In this document: positions 47,766 through 57,479 of the stretch, one piece after another | Layout: the number at the start of each line of letters is the position of its first letter | How positions within the stretch are numbered: the first letter of the stretch is position 1 | Assembly: GCA_036265385.1 (NCBI GenBank) | Contig: DATAPD010000059.1 | Span: 179,239 to 243,238 of the forward strand | Length of the DNA stretch: 64,000 nt | Direction of reading: 5' to 3' | DNA from: DATAPD01 sp036265385 | GTDB lineage: Bacteria; Acidobacteriota; Terriglobia; Terriglobales; Acidobacteriaceae | Position numbers and translations under genes: made by a program | The notes under the pieces: model-generated | Told to the model about the DNA's origin: nothing | The model's database searches: none | The model's input: the letters and a program-made list of their open reading frames with translations, nothing else

Positions 47766-50700
47766 ATGAATATCTCCGCTCCATTTATTCGGCGTCCAGT
47801 TGGCACCTCGTTGTTGGCGGCTGCCCTACTCCTCTCTGGAGCCTTAGCGTTCAATTTGTTGCCAGTTGCTCCTCTGCCTCAGGTTGAGTTTCCCGTGATT
47901 CAAGTCTCAGCCGGCTTACCTGGCGCAAGCCCTGAGACTATGGCGTCCGCGGTAGCGACTCCTCTCGAGCGTCAATTCGGACGCATTGCCGGAATCAATC
48001 AGATGACTTCGACGAGTCAATTGGGATCGACGAACGTTGTCTTGCAGTTCGACTTGAGTCGAGACATCGATGCCGCAGCACGCGATGTTCAAGCTGCCAT
48101 CAATGCTGCGCGAAGCCAGTTGCCCGCCAATCTTCCCGGTAACCCTTCGTACCGCAAGGTGAATCCGGCTGACGCGCCAGTCATGATTCTCGCCCTTACT
48201 TCGGACACGATCACGCTTCCCAATATGTATGACGCAGCTGACTCAATCCTTGCTCAGAAGTTGGCTCAAGTGGAAGGCGTCGGTCAGGTGTTCGTCGGTG
48301 GAGGTGCACGTCCGGCTGTACGAGCTGAAGTAAATCCGACGGTGTTGAACAAGCTTGGCATTGGGCTGGATACGGTGCGCACGGCACTCGGAGCGGCTAA
48401 CGCGAATCGACCCAAAGGCGAATTTTCGGGACCAGCAAATGCCTGGTCTATCCATGCGAACGACCAGATCTTTCGAGCTGAACAGTATCGAAATCTGATT
48501 GTCACTTACAAGAACGGCTCGCCCGTCCGTTTAAGTGATGTGGCCGATGTTCAAGACTCAGTCGAGGACACACGTGTTGTTGGTTTGGCCGGCGGCAAAC
48601 CGGCTGTTCTCATCATTGTTTTCCGCCAACCGGGCGCAAACATTATTTCGACCGTGGATCACGTTCGAGCCACGCTCCCGCAACTGAAATCTTCGATATC
48701 GCCAGCTATCGATGTCTCTATCGTTCTCGACCGTACCATTACAGTGCGCGCATCAGTCCACGACATCGAAATCACACTCGTGATCTCCGTCATTCTGGTC
48801 ATCCTTGTTGTGTTCGCATTTCTTAGAACGTTTCGCGCCACCATCATTCCAAGCGTGGCTGTTCCGCTTTCGTTGATCGGAACTTTTGGAGTGATGTACT
48901 TGCTCGGGTACAGTCTCGACAACTTATCTCTCATGGCCCTGGCCATTTCCACGGGCTTTGTCGTGGATGACGCGATCGTCGTCCTCGAAAACATTACGAG
49001 ATTCATCGAGCAGGGCTCGGGCCCAGTGCAGGCGGCATTTCAAGGCGCTCGCGAGATTGGCTTCACTGTTCTATCGATGAGCTTATCCCTTGTGGCGGTC
49101 TTTATACCGATTCTTCTCATGGGCGGCATAGTCGGTCGCCTGTTCCGCGAGTTTGCCGTCGTATTGAGCATCGCCATCACGGTTTCTCTGTTGATTTCAT
49201 TGATTGTGACGCCGACAATGTGCGCGAAACTTCTTCGCCCAATTGATGACAAACGTCACAATCGCTTTTACCGAGCGAGCGAATGGCTCTTCAACGTATT
49301 GCACAAAGGATACGAGCACTCACTTCGGTGGGTTCTCCGCCATCAATTCGCAACACTCGTCGTTACTATTGCCACGGCATGCTTGAGTGTCTATCTCTAC
49401 ATCATCGTGCCCAAGGGCTTTTTCCCTCAACAGGACACCGGTCGTGTGGTTGGGTCTGTTCAAGCTGCGCAGGACATCTCTTTCGACGCGATGCGCGGCA
49501 AGATGAAGCAATTCGTTGATCTTGTCCTGAAGGACCCGGCCGTGAATACGGTTGTGGCTTTTGCTGGTGGGAATACGACGTACAACACCGGCCGCATGTT
49601 TATTACGTTGAAGCCGCTTGAGCAAAGAAAAGTCAGTGCCGATCAGGTCATCGCACGCTTACGGTCACATTTGGCTGTCGTCCCAGGAGCAACTCTTTAT
49701 ATGCAATCCGCGCAGGACTTAACGATCGGTGGTCGCCAAAGCCAGGCGCAATATCAATACACACTGCAGGGTGAAGATCTACAGGAGCTCAATGCCTGGG
49801 CTCCACGCTTACTTCAAAAGCTTCGATCAATGCCGCAGTTGAAGGACGTCAATACGGACCAGCAAACCAAGGGATTGCGAGCAGATGTCGTCATTGATCG
49901 TGATACTGCCTCGCGGCTCGGCGTTGCTACGGCTGATATCGACAATGCTTTGTACGACGCTTTTGGACAGCGGCAAGTTTCGATCATGTATCGACAGTTG
50001 AATCAATATCACGTGGTGATGGAGGTCGCGCCTGAGTTTTCACAAAGCGTTGAAGCTCTGCAAAGCACCTACGTCCGTTCTAGCAATGGCACAGCGGTCC
50101 CGCTCGCATCGCTAGCGCATTTCGCGCCGTCCAATTCCTCGCTGGCTGTAAATCACCAGAGCCAATATCCCGCGGTAACTATCTCTTTCAACTTGACTCC
50201 CGGAGTTTCACTCGGAGATGCAACACGGCTGATCGAAGATGCTGAGCGGGCAATGGGCTTTCCGGCTACCATCCACGCAAGTTTCCAAGGTACTGCTGCA
50301 GCTTTTCAAGAGTCGCTTTCGAGTGAACCAATGCTGATCCTTGCCGCGCTTGTTACCGTGTACATCGTTCTCGGCATGTTGTACGAAAGCTACATACATC
50401 CGATCACGATTCTCTCGACTCTTCCCGCTGCCGGGGTCGGAGCTCTTCTTGCACTTCTTCTCTCTCATAACGAATTGAATGTGATCGGTTTGATTGGGAT
50501 CATCCTGCTCATCGGACTCGTCAAAAAGAACGCGATCATGATGATCGATTTCGCTCTCGAAACAGAACGAAGGAACCACAAGTCGCCGGCCGACTCAATC
50601 TACGAAGCTTCGCTTTTGCGTTTCCGACCCATCATGATGACTACCATGGCCGCGCTGCTCGGCGGATTGCCCTTAGCGTTGGGAACGGGAACGGGATCCG

Positions 50701-50870
50701 AACTGCGCCGTCCTCTCGGGATCACTATCGTCGGCGGTCTAATTGTCAGTCAAGCGCTTACCCTTTTCACCACTCCTGTCGTTTACATCTACATGGACCG
50801 GCTCCGGCTCTGGTTGCAGAAATTGAAGCCACGCTTCGGTACCGCACCGGCTCATTCCGTCGAGAGGTAA
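47766..50870 (+). CDS. mdtC: RND multidrug transporter, MdtC-like
   Basis: Second pump subunit, 1034 residues, clearly paralogous to the preceding one along its whole length (NISAPFIRRPVGTSLLAAALL; ISTGFVVDDAIVVLENITRF; PKGFFPQQDTGRVVGS; AALLGGLPLALGTGTGSEL). Both Asp residues of the TM4 relay are kept, so both subunits could transport. Starts three bases after the mdtB-like stop. The channel partner is probably borrowed, for example the TolC-like protein at 21722, or encoded elsewhere. Confidence 0.93.
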   Translation: MNISAPFIRRPVGTSLLAAALLLSGALAFNLLPVAPLPQVEFPVIQVSAGLPGASPETMASAVATPLERQFGRIAGINQMTSTSQLGSTNVVLQFDLSRDIDAAARDVQAAINAARSQLPANLPGNPSYRKVNPADAPVMILALTSDTITLPNMYDAADSILAQKLAQVEGVGQVFVGGGARPAVRAEVNPTVLNKLGIGLDTVRTALGAANANRPKGEFSGPANAWSIHANDQIFRAEQYRNLIVTYKNGSPVRLSDVADVQDSVEDTRVVGLAGGKPAVLIIVFRQPGANIISTVDHVRATLPQLKSSISPAIDVSIVLDRTITVRASVHDIEITLVISVILVILVVFAFLRTFRATIIPSVAVPLSLIGTFGVMYLLGYSLDNLSLMALAISTGFVVDDAIVVLENITRFIEQGSGPVQAAFQGAREIGFTVLSMSLSLVAVFIPILLMGGIVGRLFREFAVVLSIAITVSLLISLIVTPTMCAKLLRPIDDKRHNRFYRASEWLFNVLHKGYEHSLRWVLRHQFATLVVTIATACLSVYLYIIVPKGFFPQQDTGRVVGSVQAAQDISFDAMRGKMKQFVDLVLKDPAVNTVVAFAGGNTTYNTGRMFITLKPLEQRKVSADQVIARLRSHLAVVPGATLYMQSAQDLTIGGRQSQAQYQYTLQGEDLQELNAWAPRLLQKLRSMPQLKDVNTDQQTKGLRADVVIDRDTASRLGVATADIDNALYDAFGQRQVSIMYRQLNQYHVVMEVAPEFSQSVEALQSTYVRSSNGTAVPLASLAHFAPSNSSLAVNHQSQYPAVTISFNLTPGVSLGDATRLIEDAERAMGFPATIHASFQGTAAAFQESLSSEPMLILAALVTVYIVLGMLYESYIHPITILSTLPAAGVGALLALLLSHNELNVIGLIGIILLIGLVKKNAIMMIDFALETERRNHKSPADSIYEASLLRFRPIMMTTMAALLGGLPLALGTGTGSELRRPLGITIVGGLIVSQALTLFTTPVVYIYMDRLRLWLQKLKPRFGTAPAHSVER

Positions 50871-50891
50871 AGCTTTCAGCGCTCCTGAATA

Positions 50892-52490
50892 GTGAAGATA
50901 AATTCCGGGGCTCGGCTGTCGGATCCGAGCACGTTGGCTTACTATGTCTGCACTCAGCGAGGCTGTGTGGGCACGAGGCTAGTCGGAGAATTCGAAGCGG
51001 ATGGGCGCGCCGCTGGACCGTGCATCCTTGTAATCTTCGGGGCTGCTGGCGATCTCACAAAACGGAAGCTCGCTCCCGCTCTCTACAACCTTGTCAAAGC
51101 GAACCTCCTGCCTGGAAATTTCGCAATCATTGGCTTCTCTCATGACGAGCTCAGTCGCGATCAATTTCAGTCACAACTCATAAGTTTCCTTCCAGCGGAG
51201 GACAAGGGAACGGCTCATTGGAATTGGTTTATCGAACGCCTTCACTACGTTCGCGGTGGTTTCACCGATCCCGACGCTTACGCTGCGCTAAAACAATGCC
51301 TCACAGAGCTTGATATTCAGTATGGGACGCAGGGAAACTACCTTTTCTATTTGGCAACCGCACCCAAATTTTTCGCCCCGATTGCAGAGCAGCTGGCGAA
51401 CGCCAAGCTGTCCGTTCAGGAAGACAACCGGTGGCGGCGCATCGTTATCGAGAAACCGTTCGGTCACGACCTGGAATCTGCCCGTGTGCTGAACCAGCAG
51501 CTCAAAGCTGTGCTGAAAGAAAGGCAGATCTATCGCATCGATCATTACTTAGGAAAAGAAACGGTACAAAACATCCTGGTATTCCGATTCGATAATGCGA
51601 TTTTCGAGCCCATTTGGAATCGCCGCTACGTGGACCACGTACAGATCACGAATGCAGAAACTGTCGGTGTGGAGCAACGCGGCGGCTACTTCGATACCGC
51701 CGGAACGCTTCGCGATATGGTTCCCAATCACTTGATGCAACTCTTGAGCCTTACAACCATGGAATCGCCCGTGTCATTCCAGGCGGATGCCGTTCGCAAC
51801 GAGCAAGCGAAAGTCCTTCACGCGATTCAACCACTCGATTCGGAAGATGTTCTGCACTCCAGCGTACGCGGTCAATATGGCGAAGGAAATTTGAACGGCA
51901 ATACAGTCCCCGGGTACCGAAACGAAGCCGGCGTTTCGGCTGAATCTCGCACCGAAACTTTCGCTGCCCTTAAGCTTTGCATCGACAACTGGCGCTGGGC
52001 CGGAGTTCCGTTTTATCTCCGGACTGGCAAACGCATGGCGAAACGCCACACTGAGATCACAATCCAATTCAAGCGCACGCCTTTCACTATTTTTCGACAC
52101 ACGCCAGTTCACGAATTGCACACCAACCGCCTGGTCATTCAGATTCAGCCCGCAGAAGGAATTTCACTCAGCTTCGGGGCGAAAGTCCCTGGTCCCGTTC
52201 TTCGTGTCGGCTCTGTCGATATGAGCTTTGAATACTCCAAGTATTTTCAGGCTGAGGCCTACACCGGATACGAAGTTCTCTTGTATGACTGCATGATTGG
52301 AGACGCAACGTTGTTCCAGCGCGCTGACATGGTGGAAGCCGGTTGGAGCGTAGTTGATCCCGTGCTCGATGTGTGGAAAGTTTTACCTCCGCGTAAGTTT
52401 CCGAACTACGCCGCCGGCAGTTGGGGGCCGAAAGCTGCTGACGAGTTGCTCGAGCAAGACGGCCGTATGTGGAGGACAATCGAATCATGA
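50892..52490 (+). CDS. zwf: Glucose-6-phosphate 1-dehydrogenase
   Basis: First enzyme of the oxidative pentose phosphate and Entner-Doudoroff routes: glucose-6-phosphate + NAD(P)+ to 6-phosphogluconolactone. The dinucleotide site is ILVIFGAAGDLTKRKLAPAL, IVIEKPFGHD follows, and the substrate/catalytic motif is YRIDHYLGKETVQN; RYVDHVQI and YFDTAGTLRDMVPNHLMQL confirm it. From the GTG at 50892 the length is 532, with about 43 residues before the Rossmann motif; the true start could be further in (for example the TTG at 50934). Its stop overlaps the glucokinase start by four bases, which ties phosphorylation and oxidation of glucose together. Confidence 0.93.
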   Translation: MKINSGARLSDPSTLAYYVCTQRGCVGTRLVGEFEADGRAAGPCILVIFGAAGDLTKRKLAPALYNLVKANLLPGNFAIIGFSHDELSRDQFQSQLISFLPAEDKGTAHWNWFIERLHYVRGGFTDPDAYAALKQCLTELDIQYGTQGNYLFYLATAPKFFAPIAEQLANAKLSVQEDNRWRRIVIEKPFGHDLESARVLNQQLKAVLKERQIYRIDHYLGKETVQNILVFRFDNAIFEPIWNRRYVDHVQITNAETVGVEQRGGYFDTAGTLRDMVPNHLMQLLSLTTMESPVSFQADAVRNEQAKVLHAIQPLDSEDVLHSSVRGQYGEGNLNGNTVPGYRNEAGVSAESRTETFAALKLCIDNWRWAGVPFYLRTGKRMAKRHTEITIQFKRTPFTIFRHTPVHELHTNRLVIQIQPAEGISLSFGAKVPGPVLRVGSVDMSFEYSKYFQAEAYTGYEVLLYDCMIGDATLFQRADMVEAGWSVVDPVLDVWKVLPPRKFPNYAAGSWGPKAADELLEQDGRMWRTIES

Positions 52491-53488
52491 TTCTTGCCGG
52501 CGATATTGGCCCGACTCGCACCCGCCTTGCTGCTTTTGAGAGCGCAGGAAATAAGCTCAACCGGGTGGTAGAAAAAAGTTATTTAAGTCATCAACACGCC
52601 ACGCTTGCCGAGATCATTTCTGACTTCATTCGGACTGAAGGCATTCCAGTCGATCGCGCTTGCTTCGGAGTGGCAGGCCCAGTGCGTGGGGGCCGTACCC
52701 AGATTTCCAGCCTGACCTGGACCATCGACTCTCGGGAACTCGCAAAACAGTTGAGGCTGAACACCATCGGTCTCCTCAACGATCTTGAAGCTTATGCCTA
52801 CGGCATCGAGGCCCTCGAATCGAGCGACTTTGTCACGCTGAGCGAAGGCTCTGAGGATGAGGAAGGCAACCGGGCCGTTATCTCGGCAAAAACTGGCCTT
52901 GGAGTAGCTGGGCTTTATTGGGATGGCTTTCGCTACCATCCGTTCGCCTGCGAAGGTGGTCATACCAGCTTTGCTCCAATGAATGAGCTCGAAGTTGATC
53001 TTCTGAAATATCTGACTGCACGAATCGGACATGTAAGCCGTGAGCGCATCGTTTCTGGACCGGGTATCAAGAACATTTATGAGTTCCTCCGCGATACGAA
53101 GCGCGAAGAAGAACCTCAATGGCTCAAGGAGCAGCTCGCAGTAGCAGAGGATGCACCTCCGCTCATCTCCAAGTTCGCCATGGAAAACAAGGCGCCGATC
53201 TGCTCGCGAACGCTCGACATCTTTGTCGGGATATACGGTTCTGAAGCAGGAAACTGTGCTCTCACCTACATGTGCACGGGTGGAATCTTCATCGGCGGGA
53301 AAATCTGTTCACAGCTCGTGCCTAAAATGAAGGAACCAACTTTTATGCAGGCGTTCCTCAACAAGGGACGAATGCGCTCTCTACTCGAGACGATGCCGGT
53401 CCGCATCATTCTGAATGACGATTCTGGACTCATCGGCGCAGCGCGGTTCTCCCTCATCCAAAAGGCTTTCCGAAGGGAAGCTTCCTAA
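52487..53488 (+). CDS. glk: Glucokinase with altered phosphate loop
   Basis: Glucokinase of 333 residues, phosphorylating glucose for the zwf product just upstream; the ATG at 52487 overlaps the zwf stop (ATGA). The glucose site is intact: LLNDLEAYAYGIEAL and CEGGHTSFAPMNELE. The phosphate-1 loop reads GDIGPTRTRLAAFE, where the family has GDIGGTK/N, so one Gly is Pro and the next basic position Arg. MCTGGIFIGGKI fits the C-terminal ATP region. The paralog at 18250 shows the reverse pattern. Likely the main glucokinase here. Confidence 0.9.
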   Translation: MILAGDIGPTRTRLAAFESAGNKLNRVVEKSYLSHQHATLAEIISDFIRTEGIPVDRACFGVAGPVRGGRTQISSLTWTIDSRELAKQLRLNTIGLLNDLEAYAYGIEALESSDFVTLSEGSEDEEGNRAVISAKTGLGVAGLYWDGFRYHPFACEGGHTSFAPMNELEVDLLKYLTARIGHVSRERIVSGPGIKNIYEFLRDTKREEEPQWLKEQLAVAEDAPPLISKFAMENKAPICSRTLDIFVGIYGSEAGNCALTYMCTGGIFIGGKICSQLVPKMKEPTFMQAFLNKGRMRSLLETMPVRIILNDDSGLIGAARFSLIQKAFRREAS

Positions 53489-53613
53489 AAAGCGCTCAAT
53501 TGCTGAGCCTCTGCTTCGACTTTAGGCGGGTGCTGACATGGCGCTGATGTTGCGTTCGCTGCTATCCTAATAAGTTTGGTTGACCGCGAATCTTCATTCT
53601 GAAGTAGGAACTC

Positions 53614-54813
53614 ATGCTTAAACCTGGGGACATCGCCATTGTCAGCGGGGCTCGTACGCCCTTCGGCCGCTATTGCGGCAAACTTAAAGATTTCACAGCG
53701 CAGGAACTGGGCGCAGTAGCCGCCAAAGGCGCGATTGAACGCTCCGGCATTGAACCTACAGAAATCGATCACGCTGTGTTCGGCAACGCGCAGCAGACGT
53801 CCGGTGACGCTCTATACGGTGCGCGTCACGTCGGACTTCGCTCAGGCCTGCCGATTGAAACTCCTGCTCTGACTGTCAATCGCCTTTGCGGATCGGGAAT
53901 GCAATCGATCGTCAGTGCAGCCCAGATGATTCAGACCGAGGAGGCAAAAATTGTTCTCGCCGGCGGTATGGAGGCAATGTCTCAAGCTCCGTTTGTTCTT
54001 CGAGGTCGCGACGGGTTTACCCTTGCTCCCGGCGGTAAGCTCGAAGACTCGCTCATGGTCGCATTGCTCGATTCCTATTGCGGGCTCTACATGGCGAACA
54101 CGGCCGAGCTTTATGGAGAGCAGCAAAGCATAACCCGGGAGGCACAGGATGAGTTCGCGTTGCGCTCCCAGCAGACCGCCGATGCGGCTTACAAGGCAGG
54201 GCGCATTCAGGAGGAACTCGTTCCAGTTCCGCTGAAGACTCACAAGGGGGAGTCAACGGGAGAGATGCTGACCGAAGACGACCATCGGCGTCCGCAAACG
54301 ACAATGGAAGGACTTGCGAAGCTGAAACCTGCTTTCGGCAAGAACGGCACGGTCACAGCGGGAAACGCCAGTGGGATCGTTGACGGCGGCGCAGCTGTCG
54401 TAGTCATGTCGCTGGAAGAGGCAGGGAAACGGAACCTCAATCCGCTTGGTCGAATTGTGAATTGGGGCATTGCTGGTGTCGATCCGAAAGTCATGGGCCG
54501 TGGCCCGGTTCCAGCAACAAAAGCCGCGTTGCAGAGAGCTGGTCTTACGCTCGATTACATTGACCTCATCGAAGTGAACGAAGCATTTGCCGCCCAATAT
54601 CTGGCGGTCGAAAAAGAGTTGGGTTTAGATCGCGAAAAGGTAAACGTCAATGGCGGAGCTATCGCGCTCGGACATCCGCTGGGCGCTACCGGAACTCGAC
54701 TTGTGATTACGCTTCTCTACGAACTTCGACGACGCAAAAAGAAGTACGGTCTGGCCACAGCTTGTATCGGCGGCGGGCAGGGGATCGCAATGGTGGTTGA
54801 GGCATTTCACTGA
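53614..54813 (+). CDS. Acetyl-CoA acetyltransferase (thiolase)
   Basis: Thiolase of 399 residues, condensing or cleaving acyl-CoA at the beta-keto position. The nucleophilic Cys is residue 92 (NRLCGSGMQSIV), the His is in NVNGGAIALGHPLGATG and the second Cys in ATACIGGGQGIAM. IVSGARTPFGRYCG is the usual start. AGGA precedes the ATG. It leads a run of three fatty-acid/butyrate-type genes on one strand (dehydrogenase, hydratase), so degradation or C4 synthesis are both possible; sequence alone does not separate a biosynthetic from a degradative thiolase. Confidence 0.93.
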   Translation: MLKPGDIAIVSGARTPFGRYCGKLKDFTAQELGAVAAKGAIERSGIEPTEIDHAVFGNAQQTSGDALYGARHVGLRSGLPIETPALTVNRLCGSGMQSIVSAAQMIQTEEAKIVLAGGMEAMSQAPFVLRGRDGFTLAPGGKLEDSLMVALLDSYCGLYMANTAELYGEQQSITREAQDEFALRSQQTADAAYKAGRIQEELVPVPLKTHKGESTGEMLTEDDHRRPQTTMEGLAKLKPAFGKNGTVTAGNASGIVDGGAAVVVMSLEEAGKRNLNPLGRIVNWGIAGVDPKVMGRGPVPATKAALQRAGLTLDYIDLIEVNEAFAAQYLAVEKELGLDREKVNVNGGAIALGHPLGATGTRLVITLLYELRRRKKKYGLATACIGGGQGIAMVVEAFH

Positions 54814-54883
54814 GACCGGAACGTTGGAACGGATTCCAATTGAAAATTGACAATTGAAATCGAAAATTTCCCAGAAGGGTCAT

Positions 54884-55777
54884 ATGGAAATCAAAAAAGT
54901 TGGGGTCCTGGGTTGTGGGTTAATGGGGTCGGGAATCGCACAAGTCGCTGCAATGGCTGGATTCAACGTAACCGTTCTCGAAGTCGATCAGAAATTTCTC
55001 GACAAAGGCTTTGCCGGCATTGAGAAGTCGCTTTCGAAGTTTGCCGAGCGCCCGCCGGAAAAAGGTGGCATCACAGCGCAGCAGAAAACTGACACGCTGG
55101 CCCGGCTGAAACCGACCACGAATCGACAGGACCTCGCCGACTGCGACATTGTCATTGAGGCCATCATCGAGAACGTGCAGCAGAAGAAAGACATGTACGA
55201 TTCGCTCGATGGGATCGTGAAGAAGGAAGCTATCTTCGCGACGAATACATCTTCAATTTCCGTAACCGAGTTAATGGCGGCGACCTCGCGCCCAGACCAT
55301 TTCATCGGTTTGCACTTTTTCAACCCTGTTCCGCTGATGAAGCTGGTCGAAGTCGTTAAGACGATAGCCACCGCACCCGATGTTTTCGACACCGCGTACG
55401 AGTTTGCGAAGAAGCTTGGGAAAGTTCCGGTACGCACCTCAGATAAGACGGGTTTCATCGTGAATCGCCTGCTCGTGCCGTATTTGCTGGATGCGGTCCG
55501 TGCCTACGAAGAAGGTGTTGGTTCAATCGAAGATATCGATAATGCAATGAAGCTCGGTTGCAGCTATCCGATGGGGCCATTCACTTTGCTCGACTTCGTC
55601 GGCCTCGACACGACCTACTACATCACGCATGTCATGTACGACGACTTCAAAGAACGTCGCTTCGCCTCCCCACCGCTTCTGAAGCGTTTGGTGATGGCGG
55701 GCTGGTATGGCCGCAAGTCGGGCAAAGGCTTTTACGATTACGCGAATCCCGAGAAGCCAGTCGCAGGAAGATTCTAG
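54884..55777 (+). CDS. 3-hydroxybutyryl-CoA dehydrogenase
   Basis: NAD-dependent 3-hydroxyacyl-CoA dehydrogenase, 297 residues, interconverting 3-hydroxyacyl- and 3-ketoacyl-CoA. Rossmann motif VGVLGCGLMGSGIAQVAA at the N-terminus; catalytic region FIGLHFFNPVPLMKLVEVV (His) and GFIVNRLLVPYLLDAVRAYE; C-terminal YPMGPFTLLDFVGLDTTYYI. The ATG at 54884 follows AGAAGGG; an upstream in-frame ATG at 54854 would add ten residues made from an AT-rich CAATTG repeat region. Single-domain size points to the Hbd/PaaH type rather than the fused FadB type. Confidence 0.93.
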   Translation: MEIKKVGVLGCGLMGSGIAQVAAMAGFNVTVLEVDQKFLDKGFAGIEKSLSKFAERPPEKGGITAQQKTDTLARLKPTTNRQDLADCDIVIEAIIENVQQKKDMYDSLDGIVKKEAIFATNTSSISVTELMAATSRPDHFIGLHFFNPVPLMKLVEVVKTIATAPDVFDTAYEFAKKLGKVPVRTSDKTGFIVNRLLVPYLLDAVRAYEEGVGSIEDIDNAMKLGCSYPMGPFTLLDFVGLDTTYYITHVMYDDFKERRFASPPLLKRLVMAGWYGRKSGKGFYDYANPEKPVAGRF

Positions 55778-55867
55778 GATTCGGCAAAATCAGGAGTTTC
55801 GCGGAAGAGGTATTAGCGGTCGTCATGATCTGCGTTCATTCGCGATGATCCATGACTAAAGGAATTT

Positions 55868-56650
55868 ATGACCTTCGAGAATCTTCTAGTTGAAAAGAAA
55901 AACGCCGTCGCTTACGTCACGGTCAACCGTCCCAAGGTCCTCAACGCACTCAACATGGCCACGATGGAGGAATTGCGATCGGCCTTTCACGACATCAAGA
56001 AAGATGACTCGACTCGCGTCGTCATCTTTACCGGGTCAGGCGAAAAAGCTTTTATTGCTGGTGCAGATATTGGAGAACTTTCAAAGCACAATGCGGTGTC
56101 CGGCAAAGAGTACACGCACAAGGGGCAGTCCGTCCTGAATCTAATCGAGAACCTTGGCAAGCCCGTGATCGCTTGCATCAATGGCTTCGCACTGGGCGGC
56201 GGATGCGAGATCGCAATGGCTTGCACGATGCGTCTTGCCAGCAGCAACGCCAAGCTTGGTCAGCCAGAGGTGAAGCTCGGCATTATTCCTGGCTACGGTG
56301 GCACACAACGTCTTCCGCGCCTTGTTGGGAAAGGCATCGCCATGCAGATGGTGCTCGCGGGTGAAATGATTTCATCGGAGGAAGCTCATCGCATCGGGTT
56401 GGTCAATGAAGTCACTGCTCCTGGCGAACTGATTCCGCGTGCAGAGGCGATCGCCGCGAAGATCATTGCGAACGCTCCGTTGGCTGTGCAGTATGCGATG
56501 GAAGCCGTCAACAAAGGTATGGAGATGACACTCGCGGAAGGTCTCTATCTCGAAGCCACATTGTTTGGAGTTTGCTGCGCGACGGAAGACAAAACCGAGG
56601 GCACGACGGCATTCTTGGAGAAGCGCGCTGCGCAATTCAAGGGCAAGTGA
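55868..56650 (+). CDS. Enoyl-CoA hydratase (crotonase family)
   Basis: Crotonase-fold hydratase of 260 residues, adding water to trans-2-enoyl-CoA. The oxyanion-hole phrase is KAFIAGADIGELS, then INGFALGGGCEIAMACTMRL and LGQPEVKLGIIPGYGGTQRL, which supply the two catalytic Glu residues. AGGA precedes the ATG by a few bases. It is 90 bases after the dehydrogenase; thiolase, dehydrogenase and hydratase together give a complete beta-oxidation-like cycle except for the acyl-CoA dehydrogenase, which is not in view. Confidence 0.93.
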   Translation: MTFENLLVEKKNAVAYVTVNRPKVLNALNMATMEELRSAFHDIKKDDSTRVVIFTGSGEKAFIAGADIGELSKHNAVSGKEYTHKGQSVLNLIENLGKPVIACINGFALGGGCEIAMACTMRLASSNAKLGQPEVKLGIIPGYGGTQRLPRLVGKGIAMQMVLAGEMISSEEAHRIGLVNEVTAPGELIPRAEAIAAKIIANAPLAVQYAMEAVNKGMEMTLAEGLYLEATLFGVCCATEDKTEGTTAFLEKRAAQFKGK

Positions 56651-56811
56651 CGGCGGTTGCGAGGCGTCCGGACCTCGCGCGGCATCCACAGAGCAGCGAG
56701 GGATCTCGCAGGGACACGAATTTTCGCGATTCACCAGTTAAGATTGTCGATTCGCGTGATTACTGAACTGTCACGGAGACGCCAAGTACGAAGAAAAATA
56801 TCAAAGATGTA

Positions 56812-57435
56812 GTGAGCGACGATCTTCCGCGCAAGCCGAAGATAAAACCCATCGAGGGCTCCTTGAGTGCTGTCGGAAAGCGATTTGCAATCGTCGTCTC
56901 GCGCTTCAATTCCTTCATCACCGAGCGGCTGTTTCTTAGTGCATATGACGGGCTGATTCGCTCCGGTGCAAGAGAAAGAGACGTCAAACTCGTTCGCGTT
57001 CCTGGCGCTTTCGAAATTCCTTCCGCAGCCCGCACTCTTGCTGAAACTGGAAAATACGACGCCATCATCTGCATCGGTTGCCTGCTTCGCGGAGACACTG
57101 CTCATTACGACGTAATCGTCAACGAAGTCACGCGTGGCATCGGCCAGTCGGCACAAGAGACCGGGGTTCCGCACGCCTTTGGTGTCCTGACCTGCGATAC
57201 GCTCGAGCAGGCGATCGACCGTGCTGGGCTGAAGATGGGCAACAAAGGCTTCGAAGCCGCTCTCGCAGCCATCGAAATGGCGAATCTGACAGCAGGAGTC
57301 AGGAAATCAGCCGTCGGCCGTCAGCCGTCAGCCAATGACAAAGGTCTCGTCAAGAAAAAACAGATTCATCGCTCCGCTCGGAATGACAAATCCAAATCAA
57401 CCGCGAATCAAGTCAAACCCAGACGTCGCCGCTAG
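56812..57435 (+). CDS. ribH: 6,7-dimethyl-8-ribityllumazine synthase with extra basic tail
   Basis: Penultimate step of riboflavin synthesis. Residues ~20-160 are the normal enzyme: FAIVVSRFNSFITERL, VPGAFEIPSAARTLAE, CIGCLLRGDTAHYDVI (catalytic His) and PHAFGVLTCDTLEQA. The family normally ends near residue 160; here about 45 Lys/Arg/Ser-rich residues follow, ending Arg-Arg-Arg-Arg. The DNA of this tail consists of repeat-like pieces (GCCGTC copies at 57307-57334 and a CGCTCCGCTCGGAATGACA piece at ~57370), so the frame seems to have run into intergenic repeats. GTG start. nusB follows, a common pairing. Confidence 0.92.
   Translation: MSDDLPRKPKIKPIEGSLSAVGKRFAIVVSRFNSFITERLFLSAYDGLIRSGARERDVKLVRVPGAFEIPSAARTLAETGKYDAIICIGCLLRGDTAHYDVIVNEVTRGIGQSAQETGVPHAFGVLTCDTLEQAIDRAGLKMGNKGFEAALAAIEMANLTAGVRKSAVGRQPSANDKGLVKKKQIHRSARNDKSKSTANQVKPRRRR
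57307..57387 (+). repeat. Intergenic-type repeat pieces inside the 3' end of ribH
   Basis: At 57307-57334 the motif CAGCCGTC/GGCCGTC is repeated about three times; at 57369-57387 is CGCTCCGCTCGGAATGACA, a phrase I know as a dispersed intergenic repeat type in several bacterial genomes. Both are read in frame as the extra ribH tail. Copy number in this genome cannot be judged from one window. Confidence 0.45.
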
Positions 57436-57479
57436 CCTCTCATCAGCTAAACTGACAACTAGCTACTGACTACTTTTCC

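Noticed and set aside
54830..54883. CAATTG repeated words before the hydroxybutyryl-CoA dehydrogenase
   Set aside because: Short AT-rich similarity, probably intergenic repeat debris; not enough symmetry or spacing to call an operator.
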